Numbered from the stretch's first letter, positions 18,387 through 29,183 are shown. The stretch is DNA of 64,000 bases from Planococcus halocryophilus (GCF_022489025.1 NZ_JAKVTG010000011.1:1-64000), one strand, 5' to 3'. Translations and numbers: made by a program. Notes: generated by a model not told the origin, from the sequence alone.

Positions 18387-19039
18387 TTTACTGCCTCTTT
18401 CGTCAATTCCAATAAATCACTAATATGCTGAAGCATATAGTCCGGTTTAAACTTCGCCAAGTAGTCTTCTCCTTTTGCTGTCCAAGCCACTCCTGCTGTA
18501 AGAACTCCTGCATTTTTTCCGCCTTCAATGTCGTGAGAATTATCACCAATCATCAACGCTTCATCAGGAGATGAATTTAATTGTGTTAAAGCCAGCTGTA
18601 GTGGCTCTGGATGTGGCTTTGGATTCGATACGTGGTCTAACCCTACTATTACATCAAATACATCCGCAACCCCCATTAACTCAAGTCCATGACGAATCGT
18701 TTGGCTTCTCTTTGTCGAGACAATCGCCATTTTTAAGCCTTGCGCTTTCAAGAGACGTAGCGTCTCTGCTACCCCATCGTACTCTTCAACTAAGTCATCG
18801 TGCATAATGCGATTTAACACACGATACTCAGCCGTCAGTTCTTCCACACGATTTGGGTCAATTGCTGTAAATGTTTGTTCCAATGACGGGCCAATAAAGT
18901 GCAAGGCATCTTCACGATCAAAACGACCCGGATAATGTTTGTCTAATACGGATAAGAAAGTTTGAATGATTAATTCATTTGTATCTAATAACGTACCATC
19001 AAAATCGAATAAAAGTGTATTGATTTTTTTCTCTGTCAT
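18383..19039 (-). CDS. ppaX: Pyrophosphatase PpaX
   Basis: A 218-residue HAD hydrolase with motif I DFDGTLLDT (about 11-19), motif II VSTKR near 109 and motif IV GDNSHDIEGGKNAG near 170. In Bacillus PpaX removes the pyrophosphate that HprK/P forms when it dephosphorylates P-Ser-HPr by phosphorolysis, and the gene travels with hprK as here. It overlaps both neighbours by four bases. Confidence 0.95.
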   Translation of the reverse strand: MTEKKINTLLFDFDGTLLDTNELIIQTFLSVLDKHYPGRFDREDALHFIGPSLEQTFTAIDPNRVEELTAEYRVLNRIMHDDLVEEYDGVAETLRLLKAQGLKMAIVSTKRSQTIRHGLELMGVADVFDVIVGLDHVSNPKPHPEPLQLALTQLNSSPDEALMIGDNSHDIEGGKNAGVLTAGVAWTAKGEDYLAKFKPDYMLQHISDLLELTKEAVK

Positions 19040-19971
19040 GTAGAAACCACTTCCTTCTGCTTTTCTTCTGCTTTACGCCACATATAAGAAACAAAAATGG
19101 TCAGCCCAAGCGCCGTAACGACCCGGATTGCGAGCAGCGGCCATATTGGTATTCCTAACGGGATAAAGATCAACGTATCTTCAACAATAGCGTGACAGGC
19201 CACAAGGAAAATAAATACCAATGTGGCATCTTTTTTGCTAACACCATCTTCTTGCACCGCTTGAATCATCACACCCGCACCCATAGCCAACCCAAAGATC
19301 AGTCCAGAAGCTAGTGTCAACGAAGCATTTTTTTGAACACCTAATAAACGAGTTAATGGACCTAATGTGTCAGATATTTTTTGAAGGTATTGTTTATCCT
19401 TTAAAATCTGAATCATAATCATTAATGGAATCACAATCATCGCTAATTGCAAAATACCGAACGACGCTTTCTCCAGTCCGATTAACAATATTCCCATCCA
19501 ACTTTCAGGAGTTGCAGAAATTTCAGGCGCGAAGCCGTATTTAGCTACATCTCCTCCACCTTGCCAGAACAAGTTAATGATGACACCAGAAAGTGCAGCT
19601 AATCCGAAACGGACAACTAACACGACCCACAGCTTAACGCCGACCTTTAATGCCACACCGGTTTCGATAAAAATATTATGTGAAAATGATAGCATAACTG
19701 CCAAGATAAACACTTCTTTTACCGTCAATTCCAATGACAAAATGCCAGCGATACCAGCATATAGATTGAGTGCGTTCCCAAGAACTAACGGAATTGCCGC
19801 ATCGCCACTTAAGCCAAACAACCCCATAATCGGAGCAATTAAATTAATAATAAAAGGCAAGACCGGTGTATATTGAAGCACGGTAACAAGCAAGGTAATC
19901 GGGAAAATAATTTTCCCTAATGACCAAGTCGTTTTTAACCCTGCCTTCAAACCATTTTTCAATATTGTCAT
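19036..19971 (-). CDS. yvoD: Nucleoside-recognition (Gate) domain membrane protein, YvoD type
   Basis: 311 residues with eight or so hydrophobic segments spread over the length, and two Gate/nucleoside-recognition-like halves (about 15-130 and 165-270; NALNLYAGIAGILSLEL, LASGLIFGLAMGAGVMIQAV). The family resembles SpmA/SpmB and concentrative nucleoside transporters, but the substrate is unknown. It lies between lgt and ppaX, as in B. subtilis. The upstream GAGCGA is a modest ribosome binding site. Confidence 0.88.
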   Translation of the reverse strand: MTILKNGLKAGLKTTWSLGKIIFPITLLVTVLQYTPVLPFIINLIAPIMGLFGLSGDAAIPLVLGNALNLYAGIAGILSLELTVKEVFILAVMLSFSHNIFIETGVALKVGVKLWVVLVVRFGLAALSGVIINLFWQGGGDVAKYGFAPEISATPESWMGILLIGLEKASFGILQLAMIVIPLMIMIQILKDKQYLQKISDTLGPLTRLLGVQKNASLTLASGLIFGLAMGAGVMIQAVQEDGVSKKDATLVFIFLVACHAIVEDTLIFIPLGIPIWPLLAIRVVTALGLTIFVSYMWRKAEEKQKEVVST

Positions 19972-19990
19972 TTGATCGCTCTTTTCTTTA

Positions 19991-20803
19991 TTATTTATCT
20001 TTGTAATGAGGTGGGTTTTTAATTGTTACACGTCGGTAAACAATCAACACCACAGCAATGACGATGGCAATTACAGATACAAGTTGTGCTGCGCGAAGTT
20101 CGCCTACTACATACAAGCTATCTGTCCGCATAGCTTCGATAAAAAAGCGACCAACTGAATACCAAATCATATAGAAGAAAAACATTTCGCCACGCACTAA
20201 ATTTACTTTCCGAAGCAATAGTAAAATGACGATACCGACAAGGCTCCACATAGATTCATACAAAAACGTTGGATGGTAATAAGCTCCATCTATGTACATA
20301 TGATTGATAATCCAATCGGGGATAAATAAATTCTCCAAGAACGCACGTGACACTTCACCGCCATGTGCTTCTTGGTTAATGAAATTGCCCCAGCGGCCTA
20401 TCGCTTGGCCGATTAAAATACTTGGCGCTAAAATATCCGCTACTTTTAAAAATGAAGTGTTACGCTTTTTCGTAAATAGATAAGCCACAATTACTGATGC
20501 TATCAAGGCACCGTGAATTGCGATTCCGCCATTCCAAATAGCAATAATTTCGGCGGGATTGTTTTTATAGGCATCCCATTCAAAAGCTACGTAATAAATG
20601 CGTGCCCCGACTATCGCAAGCGGTACTGCCCAAATTAATAAATCTGTTAAAAATTCGACATGAAGTCCCCGTTTAACCATCTCACGCTGTCCTACTAAAA
20701 AGGCGATGACAATACCTGCTGCGATGATTACGCCATACCAACGGACCGAAATCGGACCGAGTGAAAAAGCGATAGGGTCAATTGAAGCTAATAATGAAAA
20801 CAT
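19991..20803 (-). CDS. lgt: Prolipoprotein diacylglyceryl transferase
   Basis: Lgt attaches diacylglycerol from phosphatidylglycerol to the lipobox cysteine of prelipoproteins such as PrsA (55640) and the YtkA-like lipoprotein (44528). The Lgt signature GRWGNFINQEAHGG (about 135-148) with its essential Arg is intact, within a seven-helix membrane protein. The ATG at 20803 is preferred over an upstream GTG because GGGAAGG lies eight bases before it, giving 270 residues, the usual length. Confidence 0.97.
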   Translation of the reverse strand: MFSLLASIDPIAFSLGPISVRWYGVIIAAGIVIAFLVGQREMVKRGLHVEFLTDLLIWAVPLAIVGARIYYVAFEWDAYKNNPAEIIAIWNGGIAIHGALIASVIVAYLFTKKRNTSFLKVADILAPSILIGQAIGRWGNFINQEAHGGEVSRAFLENLFIPDWIINHMYIDGAYYHPTFLYESMWSLVGIVILLLLRKVNLVRGEMFFFYMIWYSVGRFFIEAMRTDSLYVVGELRAAQLVSVIAIVIAVVLIVYRRVTIKNPPHYKDK

Positions 20804-20824
20804 TTTGTGCACCTTCCCATTCGC

Positions 20825-21751
20825 TTAATTTGTATCTTGTGCAATAACTTCGTTAAGACGATTCGAAAACTCTTCAGCTGCATTGACGCCCATTCGTTTT
20901 AAACGATAGTTCATCGCAGCCACTTCGATAATAACGGATAAATTTCGTCCAGGACGAACTGGAATTGTCAGTTTTGTTAAATCTGTATCAATAATTTTCA
21001 TCTTTTCTTCTTCTAATCCTAAACGATCATAGGTTTTATCCTGATCCCATATTTCCAAATCAATGACCAATGAAATACGTTTAAATGTACGAACTGCACT
21101 CGCACCAAATAATGTCATAATATCAATGATTCCGACTCCACGGATTTCAAGCAAATGTTCGATTAATTTTGGTGCAGACCCAACTAGAGTGTTTTCACCT
21201 TCTTGGTGAATTTCTACACAGTCATCGGCAACTAAACGATGACCTTTTTTAACCAGTTCAAGCGCTGTTTCACTTTTACCGACTCCGCTTTTTCCTGTTA
21301 ATAAAACACCTACGCCATAAATATCAACAAGTACACCATGAATAGCTGTTGTGGGTGCTAATTTACTTTCCAAAAAGTTGGTCAGTAAACTTGAAAAACG
21401 CGTTGTCGACATAGGGGTCGTCATAACCGGTACATGACGGTTGCTCGATGCAGTGATTAATTCTTCTGGAACTGGAATGCCATGTGAAACAATAATTGCC
21501 GGCGTATCATCCGTACAAAGTTTCATCATTCGCTCCGAGCGCTCTTTTGGTGTCAACATTGCAAAAAAAGAAAGCTCCGTTTTTCCGAGCAATTGTACAC
21601 GGTTAGCCGGATAATGAGTAAAGTATCCTGCCATTTCCAAACCCGGTCTCGAAATGTCGCTAATAGGAATATGACGGCCGATGCCTTCTTCTCCACTGAT
21701 TAAATCTAGGTCAAACATTTTCATGACTTGTTTCGTCGTTACTTGCCCCAT
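20825..21751 (-). CDS. hprK: HPr kinase/phosphorylase
   Basis: HprK phosphorylates HPr and Crh on Ser46 when glycolytic intermediates are high and reverses this by phosphorolysis. The Walker A GKSGVGKS (153-160) and the HPrK/P signature [15 protein letters not shown] are complete; the N-terminal domain has the usual HPrK_N fold. The ATG at 21751 (MGQVTTKQV) is chosen because GTGAGGAG lies six bases upstream, giving 308 residues; a start 27 bases earlier has no ribosome binding site. It heads hprK-lgt-yvoD-ppaX-yvoF. Confidence 0.97.
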   Translation of the reverse strand: MGQVTTKQVMKMFDLDLISGEEGIGRHIPISDISRPGLEMAGYFTHYPANRVQLLGKTELSFFAMLTPKERSERMMKLCTDDTPAIIVSHGIPVPEELITASSNRHVPVMTTPMSTTRFSSLLTNFLESKLAPTTAIHGVLVDIYGVGVLLTGKSGVGKSETALELVKKGHRLVADDCVEIHQEGENTLVGSAPKLIEHLLEIRGVGIIDIMTLFGASAVRTFKRISLVIDLEIWDQDKTYDRLGLEEEKMKIIDTDLTKLTIPVRPGRNLSVIIEVAAMNYRLKRMGVNAAEEFSNRLNEVIAQDTN

Positions 21752-21781
21752 TCTTTGCTCCTCACTTCCTATCCACACATT

Positions 21782-21802
21782 ATTTCGAATTTTCGTCGAA
21801 AT
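21782..21802. repeat. Inverted repeat upstream of hprK
   Basis: ATTTCGA and TCGAAAT form a perfect 7-bp inverted repeat with a seven-base spacer, about 30 bases before the hprK start and between it and the divergent amidase gene. It could be an operator for either; no regulator is identified. Confidence 0.45.
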
Positions 21803-21918
21803 AGCTACTATTGCATGCGGTTTGGTTTCATTTTACCATGTATAAAATATATTTGAAGATTTTTGTCCACTCTCTCCTTTCCTTTAGCTATATAAACGGC
21901 AAAAGGAGGAGATTCAAA

Positions 21919-22467
21919 ATGAAAATATTAATTGATGCTGGGCACGGTCCAAACACACCTGGAAAGCGCTCACCTGATGGTAAATTGAGAGAGTTTTATT
22001 TTAATTCTGCCGTGGCAGAAGAAGTTAAAAAGCAATTGTCACTAGATGGCCATCTTGTTATTTTCAGCCATCAGAATGATTTTGACGTTCCCTTGCATGA
22101 ACGAACACAGCTTGCCAATCGCTTGAAAGTAGATTTATTTGTTTCGATTCACGCTAACGCAGCAGGTCACACCTTTAGTTCTGCAAATGGTGTAGAAACC
22201 TTTATTTACCATAAACCTCAAGAAGCTACACAACGGTTGGCAGCGATGGTTCAACAATCGTTAGTGCTCATAACGGGACGAAAAGATCGCGGCGTCAAAC
22301 AAGCTGACTTTGCAGTATTGCGAGATACACATATGCCGGCTATTCTCGTGGAATGCGGTTTCATGACACATAAACAAGAAGTTGAATTGCTCAAGTCACC
22401 TCTTTACCGAAAACGTTGCGCTCAAGGAATTTGCTTTGGCATTGCCTGCTTTGAAAATAGTCTTTAA
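21919..22467 (+). CDS. N-acetylmuramoyl-L-alanine amidase (Amidase_3)
   Basis: 182 residues comprising only an Amidase_3 catalytic domain: Zn ligands His9 in DAGHG, Glu near 26 (LREFYFN), His near 79 (SIHANA) and the catalytic Glu in VECGFM near 152. It would cut the bond between MurNAc and the stem peptide. No signal peptide or cell-wall-binding domain is seen from the ATG at 21919, which has a strong AGGAGG; the in-frame upstream extension is not supported. CwlD has this fold but carries an export signal, so sporulation function is not claimed. Confidence 0.88.
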   Translation: MKILIDAGHGPNTPGKRSPDGKLREFYFNSAVAEEVKKQLSLDGHLVIFSHQNDFDVPLHERTQLANRLKVDLFVSIHANAAGHTFSSANGVETFIYHKPQEATQRLAAMVQQSLVLITGRKDRGVKQADFAVLRDTHMPAILVECGFMTHKQEVELLKSPLYRKRCAQGICFGIACFENSL

Positions 22468-22474
22468 AGTTTTA

Positions 22475-22506
22475 ACGCGAAAGCCTTTTCGGCTTTCGCG
22501 TTTTTC
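22475..22506 (+). terminator. Amidase gene terminator
   Basis: Perfect 11-bp stem ACGCGAAAGCC/GGCTTTCGCGT with loop TTTTC, followed by TTTTT. Confidence 0.9.
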
Positions 22507-22554
22507 TTATGGTTAAATTTAAATTCTGCTAAACTAAAGTTAAGAGGTGACAAT

Positions 22555-24501
22555 ATGAACAAAACCATTGGAATACTAGCACATGTCGATGCCGGTAAAA
22601 CCACATTTTCAGAGCAATTGCTTTATCATACAAATAGCATTCGTGAGCGTGGCCGCGTCGATCACCAAAGCGCTTTTCTCGATAGTCACAGCATTGAAAA
22701 AAGTCGCGGCATAACAATTTTTGCAGATCAAGCAACTTTTTCTTTTAATGATTCAACTTATTTCCTCATTGATACACCTGGACATGTCGACTTTTCACCT
22801 GAAATGGAACGTTCAATTCAAGTAATGGATTACGCCATTATCATCATCAGTGCTGTAGATGGTATTGAAGGTCACACAGAAACCGTTTGGGAACTTCTTC
22901 AAAAACACAAAGTTCCCGTTTTTTTCTTCATCAATAAAACCGACCGTGAAGGAGCAAATCCTACAAAAGTGTTAAAAGAAATTCAAACGAATTTTTCAGA
23001 AAATGCATGTGATATTACGTTGGATTTCCCAAATGGACAGATGAGTGAATCCTTAATCGAATTTATCGCGGAACGAGATGAAGAGTTATTATCGCTTTAT
23101 TTAGAGTCTGAATATGATGAAAAACTTTGGCTAGAGCGTTTTCAATATATGATTGCTTCGAATGAAATTTTCCCATGTGCTGAGGGTTCGGCTTTACAAG
23201 ATACCGGCATTTTTCAATTTTTACTTCAACTTGATCATTTAACAATTAGTGACTATCAAAAAGATGAGGCATTTGGGGCACGTATTTATAAAATTCGCCA
23301 TGATGAAAACGGCAACCGAATTTGTTTTCTGAAAGCCTTTAGCGGAATATTAAAAGTTCGCGCTAAACTATTGTATGGTCCAAAACGTTTAGAAGAAAAA
23401 GTCTCACAGATTCGAATGTATAACGGCAAGAAATTTCAAACAGTTGAACAAGCTGTTGCAGGTGAACTTTTCGCAATTGCCGGTTTAACAGAAGCTTCAA
23501 TTGGTGATGCTATCGGCAATTGCTTTGCCGATACCAAATCTGAAGTTCTTCCTACATTAAAATTCACGGTCCTTTTCGATTCAACGGTTTCTGTAAAAGA
23601 AGTATTGGAGAACTTTCAATTACTAGACGCAGAAGACCCTTCACTATCGGTTTACTGGGATGAACATTTCCAAAAAATACAAATTCAAGTTATGGGCATT
23701 ATTCAATTAGAAGTTTTAGAGCAAGTCGTGCTTGAACGTTTTGGTTACCACGTCCAGTTTGGCGAACCTGAGATTCTTTATAAAGAAACAATCGATAACT
23801 CGGTTATGGGCTATGGTCATTTCGAACCACTCCGCCACTATGCGGAAGTTCATTTGAAACTAGAACCAAGTGAACGTGGCAGTGGCTTTCAAATTGATAA
23901 TTCGTGCCACGCAGATGCTTTATCCACTGGCAATCAAAACTTGATACTCCATCACTTAATGGAACGTCATCATCATGGATTATTAACGGGTTCTCCTTTA
24001 ACTGATGTTAAAGTAACTTTAGTAACAGGGCGCGGACACAATCAGCATACGTCTGGGGGAGATTTCCGAGAAGCCACTTTCCGTGCTCTACGCCAAGGAT
24101 TAGAACAAGCTCAAAATCGTCTCCTTGAACCGATGTACCGATTCAAAATTAAAGTAAGTCTCGACCAAATAGGCAAAGTACTATCAGATGTTCAACAAGC
24201 TTATGGCAGTTTTGAATCACCCGAAACAATTGATGGCAAATCCACGATTGAAGGTCGTGTACCGGTTGCGACATTTATGAATTACAGCACTGAATTTGCT
24301 GCCTGGACTCATGGTAAAGGGGCACTCAGTTTACTATTTGACGGGTATGCCTTATGCCATAATGAAGCTCAAGTCACTGCTCAAATAGATTATGACAAAA
24401 ATGTCGATCCGCTCTATACCTCTACTTCTATTTTTTGTGCTAAAGGTCAAGGTTATAAAGTTCCATGGGACGAAGCAGAAAAAGCCATGCACTGTTTATA
24501 A
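22555..24501 (+). CDS. Tet(M)/EF-G-like translational GTPase
   Basis: 648 residues with the layout of ribosomal protection proteins: G domain (G1 AHVDAGKTT at 9-17, SRGITI, G3 DTPGHVDF, G4 NKTD), domain II, then domains III-V with TLVTGRGHNQHTSGGDF in domain IV. Tet(M), Tet(O) and TetB(P) of this shape remove tetracycline from the 70S ribosome. Length and domains fit that group better than EF-G (about 690 residues). It sits in ordinary chromosome with no mobile genes beside it, so it may be an intrinsic housekeeping or low-level resistance factor; resistance cannot be inferred from sequence alone. AGAGGTG precedes the ATG. Confidence 0.88.
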   Translation: MNKTIGILAHVDAGKTTFSEQLLYHTNSIRERGRVDHQSAFLDSHSIEKSRGITIFADQATFSFNDSTYFLIDTPGHVDFSPEMERSIQVMDYAIIIISAVDGIEGHTETVWELLQKHKVPVFFFINKTDREGANPTKVLKEIQTNFSENACDITLDFPNGQMSESLIEFIAERDEELLSLYLESEYDEKLWLERFQYMIASNEIFPCAEGSALQDTGIFQFLLQLDHLTISDYQKDEAFGARIYKIRHDENGNRICFLKAFSGILKVRAKLLYGPKRLEEKVSQIRMYNGKKFQTVEQAVAGELFAIAGLTEASIGDAIGNCFADTKSEVLPTLKFTVLFDSTVSVKEVLENFQLLDAEDPSLSVYWDEHFQKIQIQVMGIIQLEVLEQVVLERFGYHVQFGEPEILYKETIDNSVMGYGHFEPLRHYAEVHLKLEPSERGSGFQIDNSCHADALSTGNQNLILHHLMERHHHGLLTGSPLTDVKVTLVTGRGHNQHTSGGDFREATFRALRQGLEQAQNRLLEPMYRFKIKVSLDQIGKVLSDVQQAYGSFESPETIDGKSTIEGRVPVATFMNYSTEFAAWTHGKGALSLLFDGYALCHNEAQVTAQIDYDKNVDPLYTSTSIFCAKGQGYKVPWDEAEKAMHCL

Positions 24502-24532
24502 AATCAGATTTAGATGAAAAGAGGGATTGAAT

Positions 24533-24958
24533 ATGTACGAACCTAAAACAAAAGAAACCGATGCAGACGTTATTGAATTTATCGAATCGGTTGAGTCTGT
24601 TAAAAAACGGCAAGATGCTTATAAATTACTAGAACTATTTGAGCAAACAAGTGGATATCCCCCTAAAATGTGGGGACCGAGCATTATCGGCTTTGGCTCT
24701 TATCATTATGTATACAAAACGGGTCATAAAGGCGATGCGCCACTTGTCGGTTTTTCTCCTCGAAAAGCGAAAATCAGCTTGTATTTTGCGACCGGTGATG
24801 AAAATCGTGGCCCGCTACTTGAGAAATTCGGCAAGCATACTAGTGGAAAATCTTGTGTCTATATTAATAAAACAGAAGACATCGACCTTGAAGTTCTTCA
24901 ACAAGTAATCAGACAATCAATTGAGTTTTTGCAAGTTCTATATCCAGAGAAAAAATAA
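24533..24958 (+). CDS. DUF1801 protein (YdhG/YjhG-like)
   Basis: 141 residues with the DUF1801 core: WGPSIIGFGSYHYVYKTGHKGDAPLVGFSPRK-like segment (about 45-80, including the characteristic GFG-Y and FSPRK) and GKSCVYINKTEDID near the C-terminus. The fold is small alpha/beta and the function is unknown. The ATG at 24533 is chosen for the GAGGG before it. It follows the GTPase gene by about 30 bases and is probably cotranscribed. Confidence 0.85.
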   Translation: MYEPKTKETDADVIEFIESVESVKKRQDAYKLLELFEQTSGYPPKMWGPSIIGFGSYHYVYKTGHKGDAPLVGFSPRKAKISLYFATGDENRGPLLEKFGKHTSGKSCVYINKTEDIDLEVLQQVIRQSIEFLQVLYPEKK

Positions 24959-24976
24959 TGATGTTGATACTTGCCA

Positions 24977-25016
24977 CAAAAAAAGCCGACACAAGTGTGA
25001 CTTGTGTCGGCTTTTT
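24977..25016. terminator. Bidirectional terminator
   Basis: A 14-bp stem (AAAGCCGACACAAG and complement) with loop TGTGA, flanked by A- and T-runs, between the convergent DUF1801 and yvlB-like genes. Confidence 0.9.
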
Positions 25017-25022
25017 CACTGT

Positions 25023-26195
25023 TTATTCGATTGTTAAATAGCGAAGCAAAACAGATCCTGTTTTGGTTTCACCGTAAACTAATAACGGAGCTGCTGCCGG
25101 TTCTGTTCCTTGTTTCGAGAAACGAATCGACTTTTGCATAAACTGTCCTTGCTCATGTGTAGCATCGATATCCGAAAGCAACACATCCATTTTGCCTAGG
25201 TTAGATGAAACTTCACCTTTTAACGGCAAATGAGCTGGAATGTAAATTTCTACATTACCTGCTAACGTCTTTGTTTCAAGTTTACGCGCTTCTTTACATC
25301 TTGTTGTAGCAACAATATTGCCATTCAGCGACTTGGCTACGATGGTTTGAATATCGCCATCAACATAAATGCGACCATTTAAAGTTTCAGCTTCTAATAC
25401 TTTCCCTTTAGTTTCATTTACATGAATCGCACCATTAGCAGTTTCTAATTCTGCATCTGCAAACTCTACATTTTTCAAATCAATTTTGCCATTTGCAGTT
25501 TTCACTTTTACCAATTCAGCATTTAATCGTTTCATGGTAAATCCACCATTAAACAAGCGCGCTGTAATGTGCTCATAAGCAGCATCAGGTACATAAAGAA
25601 CTACATTTACTTGCGTCGTTTTCAAGTCACTAATGATCCGTAACTTGTGATCATCCGCTATAAATACAAATTTATCAAGAAAATCTTCTTTGGCATGCGC
25701 TGCAGATTCTGAACGATATGCTTTAACGCTACATTCAGCACGTAATAAACCATCTTGTGATGGGAAAATCTCCAATTGACCATTCGCAATATCTGCAATG
25801 ATCGTATTCAAATCTGTCATTTCATCAGTAAAGGTATGACTGAATTGAACAGCTTCCCCAAACGGCGAATCAAACTCCATTGTTTTCAACTTGCCAACAG
25901 AAGTTTGCATAAACTCCATCATGCGATTGCCAAAGTCATTAATGTCACGTGAGACATTCTTCGAAACGTTTTTCGATACATTTTTCGAAAAATCTTGCGA
26001 CACTTTTTTCACAATATCTTCGGGTCTGAAAAACCCACGCTTGCTTGATTTGTCTCGTTGAGTGTTCCGGCCATAATTTGGTTCATTTGAAGAAGAACTA
26101 TTGCCATCTATCGCACGCAACAATTCAACTGCTTCACGTGCTGAAATCGTACCGTTCTCAACCATGTCTAAAATGCGTTCTTTTTCGCTTTGCAT
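25023..26195 (-). CDS. yvlB: DUF4097 beta-strand-repeat protein, YvlB/LiaG-like
   Basis: 390 residues. The N-terminus (1-32, EKERILDMVENGTISAREAVELL) is the short SHOCT-like helical domain found in YvlB proteins. A basic linker follows with a tandem KNVS repeat (about 72-84). The C-terminal half is a right-handed beta-sheet repeat of DUF4097/LiaG type (KTANGKIDLKNV, ETANGAIHVNETKG, ETLNGRIYVDG). There is no membrane segment. Such proteins accompany envelope-stress operons, but their activity is unknown. It lies 99 bases after uvrA, in the same direction and without a clear terminator between. Confidence 0.85.
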   Translation of the reverse strand: MQSEKERILDMVENGTISAREAVELLRAIDGNSSSSNEPNYGRNTQRDKSSKRGFFRPEDIVKKVSQDFSKNVSKNVSKNVSRDINDFGNRMMEFMQTSVGKLKTMEFDSPFGEAVQFSHTFTDEMTDLNTIIADIANGQLEIFPSQDGLLRAECSVKAYRSESAAHAKEDFLDKFVFIADDHKLRIISDLKTTQVNVVLYVPDAAYEHITARLFNGGFTMKRLNAELVKVKTANGKIDLKNVEFADAELETANGAIHVNETKGKVLEAETLNGRIYVDGDIQTIVAKSLNGNIVATTRCKEARKLETKTLAGNVEIYIPAHLPLKGEVSSNLGKMDVLLSDIDATHEQGQFMQKSIRFSKQGTEPAAAPLLVYGETKTGSVLLRYLTIE

Positions 26196-26294
26196 GTATT
26201 GCGGCCTCCTCTTTTTCTGAATATCGATAAGCTAAAGCTTACCTAACAAACAGATAGGTTCTATTACTAAATACGTTTGTTAACAAGAAAAGTT

Positions 26295-29177
26295 TCATTT
26301 AACTACTTTTTTCTTACGACTTGCGCCTTTAACTAAGGACTCCATACGCGCTCGGTCCCGTTCAAGAATTGGTTTTAAATACTTTCCAGTATAAGAATTA
26401 TCAACAGCTGCAATTTCTTCAGGAGTACCTGTTGCCAAAATGGTTCCGCCTTTGTCTCCACCTTCTGGGCCTAAATCAATAATATGATCCGCTGTCTTAA
26501 TAACATCAAGATTGTGTTCAATGGTCAATACAGTATCGCCATTTTCTACAAGACGCTGTAACACGAGCAATAGCCGCGAAATATCATCGGCATGAAGACC
26601 AGTTGTTGGTTCATCCAAAATGTAGAAGGATTTACCGTTTGAACGTTTATGAAGCTCTGAAGCTAGCTTCACGCGCTGCGCTTCTCCGCCTGATAATGTT
26701 GTGGCAGGTTGCCCCATCGTAATGTAACCCAATCCCACATCGACAATGGTCTGCAGTTTCCGGTTAATCTTTGGAATGTTTTCAAAAAATGATAAAGCGT
26801 CTTCTACCGTCATAGCTAGTACATCAGCAATGCTTTTATTTTTATATTTCACTTCCAAAGTTTCTCGGTTATACCGTTTGCCGTGGCAAATTTCGCAGGG
26901 CACATAAACATCCGGAAGGAAATGCATTTCTATTTTTATAATACCATCCCCACGGCAAGCTTCACAGCGACCGCCCTTGACGTTGAAACTGAAACGTCCC
27001 TTTTTATACCCCCGAACTTTTGCTTCGTTCGTTGTGGCGTAAACATCTCGTACATCATCAAAAACTCCTGTATAAGTTGCAGGGTTTGAGCGAGGCGTTC
27101 GACCAATCGGCGACTGATCGATTTCGATAACTTTTTCTAGTTCTTCGGTTCCTTCGATAGAATCGAATTGCCCTGGTTTTGCCTTAGCTCGGTTTAAGCG
27201 ATGTGCCAAAGTTTTATAAAGAATTTCATTTATCAACGTACTTTTCCCTGATCCTGAAACCCCAGTAACAGCAGTGAATAACCCAAGCGGAATATCAACA
27301 TCTACTTTTTTCAAGTTGTTTTGATTAGCTCCGCGAATTGCTATTTTTCGATCGCTTGGTTTTCTTCGCTCTGCCGGCAATGGAATAAACTTCTTGCCGC
27401 TTAAATATTGACCAGTTAACGACTTTTTGTTTTTCATCACTTTATCTGGTGTTCCTGCAGCAATAATTTCGCCGCCATGAACTCCTGCTCCCGGTCCAAC
27501 ATCGATTAAATAATCTGCTGCCAACATCGTATCTTCATCATGTTCGACGACAATTAACGTATTCCCGATGTCCCGCATACTTTTAAGCGTCTCAATCAAT
27601 CGATCATTATCACGCTGATGCAGGCCAATTGAGGGTTCATCCAAAATATACAATACCCCAGTCAACCTTGAGCCAATTTGAGTTGCTAAACGAATTCGTT
27701 GTGCTTCTCCCCCTGATAAAGTTCCAGAGGCACGGTTTAATGTAAGGTAGTCTAAACCGACATTGATTAAGAAACCAATCCGCTCTTGAATTTCCCGTAA
27801 TATCAATTTCGCAATTTGCATATCTTTTTCCGATAATTTTAGTTGATCGAAAAATTCATATGCTTCTACAATAGAAAACTCTGCTACTGTCCCGATGTGC
27901 AAGTTATTCACTTTTACTGATAAAGATTCTGGTTTTAAACGATACCCTTCACACGTAGGACACGCTTGTTGTCCCATGTATTTTTCCATTTGCTCACGAA
28001 TATAGTCAGATGACGTTTCACGGTAGCGCCGATCAACGTTCGAAAGGACTCCCTCAAACTGAATATGATTATCTCGAATTTGGCCATAATCATTTTCATA
28101 ACGGAAACGAATTTTATCTTTTCCAGATCCACGCATAATGACATTTATATATTCTTCGGGCAACTCACTGACCGGAATATCCATATCGATTTTATAATGC
28201 TGACAAACAGCTTTTAGTAATTGTGGATAATATTGCGAACTCGTCGGCTGCCATGGCACAATCGCCCCTTTATTTAATGACACACTCCAATCAGGAATGA
28301 CGAGTTCAGGATCAACTTCAAGCTTCATCCCTAAGCCATCACATTCTGGACAAGCACCAAAAGGTGAGTTAAACGAAAACATTCTTGGTTCTAATTCACC
28401 AATGGAGAATCCACAAATCGGACAAGCATGATGTTCACTAAACAATAACTCTTCTTGTTCCATTACATCTACTAATACCCGTCCATCTGCTAACCGTAGA
28501 GCAGATTCTAAAGAATCACTTAACCGTGGGGCAATCCCTTCTTTAATAATAATTCGGTCAATAACTACTTCGATATTATGCTTTTTGTTTTTATCCAATG
28601 TAATATCGTCATCTAAATCAATTAATTCTCCATTCACACGAACACGGACATAACCTTGCTTTTTAATGTCTTCAAGTAATTTAACATGGGTACCTTTTCG
28701 ACCAGATACAATCGGCGCCAAAATCTGCATTTTGGTACGTTCTGGGTATTCTATAATACGATCTACCATCTGCTCGATTGTTTGAGATGAAATCTCAATG
28801 CCGTGATTTGGACAAATCGGTTTGCCAATCCGTGCGAACATCAAACGCATATAATCGTAAATTTCTGTTACAGTTGCCACTGTAGATCGTGGGTTTTTAC
28901 TCGTGGTTTTCTGGTCTATTGAAATGGCTGGTGATAAACCTTCGATTAAATCGACATCTGGCTTATCCATTTGCCCTAAAAATTGGCGTGCATAAGCAGA
29001 CAGCGACTCGACATATCGCCGCTGACCTTCTGCATAAATCGTATCAAATGCTAATGATGATTTACCAGACCCTGACAAACCCGTCATAACGACAAGTTTG
29101 TCACGCGGAATGACTACATCAATATTTTTTAAATTATGTGCACGTGCACCTTGTATGCGTATTTCCTGTTTCTTCAC
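26295..29177 (-). CDS. uvrA: Excinuclease ABC subunit A
   Basis: UvrA scans DNA for bulky lesions and loads UvrB. The 960-residue protein holds two ABC ATPase modules, with Walker [10 protein letters not shown] (about 33-41) and GVSGSGKST (about 640-648) and signature LSGGEAQR in both halves, and zinc sites at CPICGFSIG...CPECDG and CEACRGDG...CEICHG. It starts six bases after the uvrB stop and is in the SOS-controlled uvrBA transcript. Confidence 0.98.
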   Translation of the reverse strand: MKKQEIRIQGARAHNLKNIDVVIPRDKLVVMTGLSGSGKSSLAFDTIYAEGQRRYVESLSAYARQFLGQMDKPDVDLIEGLSPAISIDQKTTSKNPRSTVATVTEIYDYMRLMFARIGKPICPNHGIEISSQTIEQMVDRIIEYPERTKMQILAPIVSGRKGTHVKLLEDIKKQGYVRVRVNGELIDLDDDITLDKNKKHNIEVVIDRIIIKEGIAPRLSDSLESALRLADGRVLVDVMEQEELLFSEHHACPICGFSIGELEPRMFSFNSPFGACPECDGLGMKLEVDPELVIPDWSVSLNKGAIVPWQPTSSQYYPQLLKAVCQHYKIDMDIPVSELPEEYINVIMRGSGKDKIRFRYENDYGQIRDNHIQFEGVLSNVDRRYRETSSDYIREQMEKYMGQQACPTCEGYRLKPESLSVKVNNLHIGTVAEFSIVEAYEFFDQLKLSEKDMQIAKLILREIQERIGFLINVGLDYLTLNRASGTLSGGEAQRIRLATQIGSRLTGVLYILDEPSIGLHQRDNDRLIETLKSMRDIGNTLIVVEHDEDTMLAADYLIDVGPGAGVHGGEIIAAGTPDKVMKNKKSLTGQYLSGKKFIPLPAERRKPSDRKIAIRGANQNNLKKVDVDIPLGLFTAVTGVSGSGKSTLINEILYKTLAHRLNRAKAKPGQFDSIEGTEELEKVIEIDQSPIGRTPRSNPATYTGVFDDVRDVYATTNEAKVRGYKKGRFSFNVKGGRCEACRGDGIIKIEMHFLPDVYVPCEICHGKRYNRETLEVKYKNKSIADVLAMTVEDALSFFENIPKINRKLQTIVDVGLGYITMGQPATTLSGGEAQRVKLASELHKRSNGKSFYILDEPTTGLHADDISRLLLVLQRLVENGDTVLTIEHNLDVIKTADHIIDLGPEGGDKGGTILATGTPEEIAAVDNSYTGKYLKPILERDRARMESLVKGASRKKKVVK

Positions 29178-29183
29178 CTTGCA

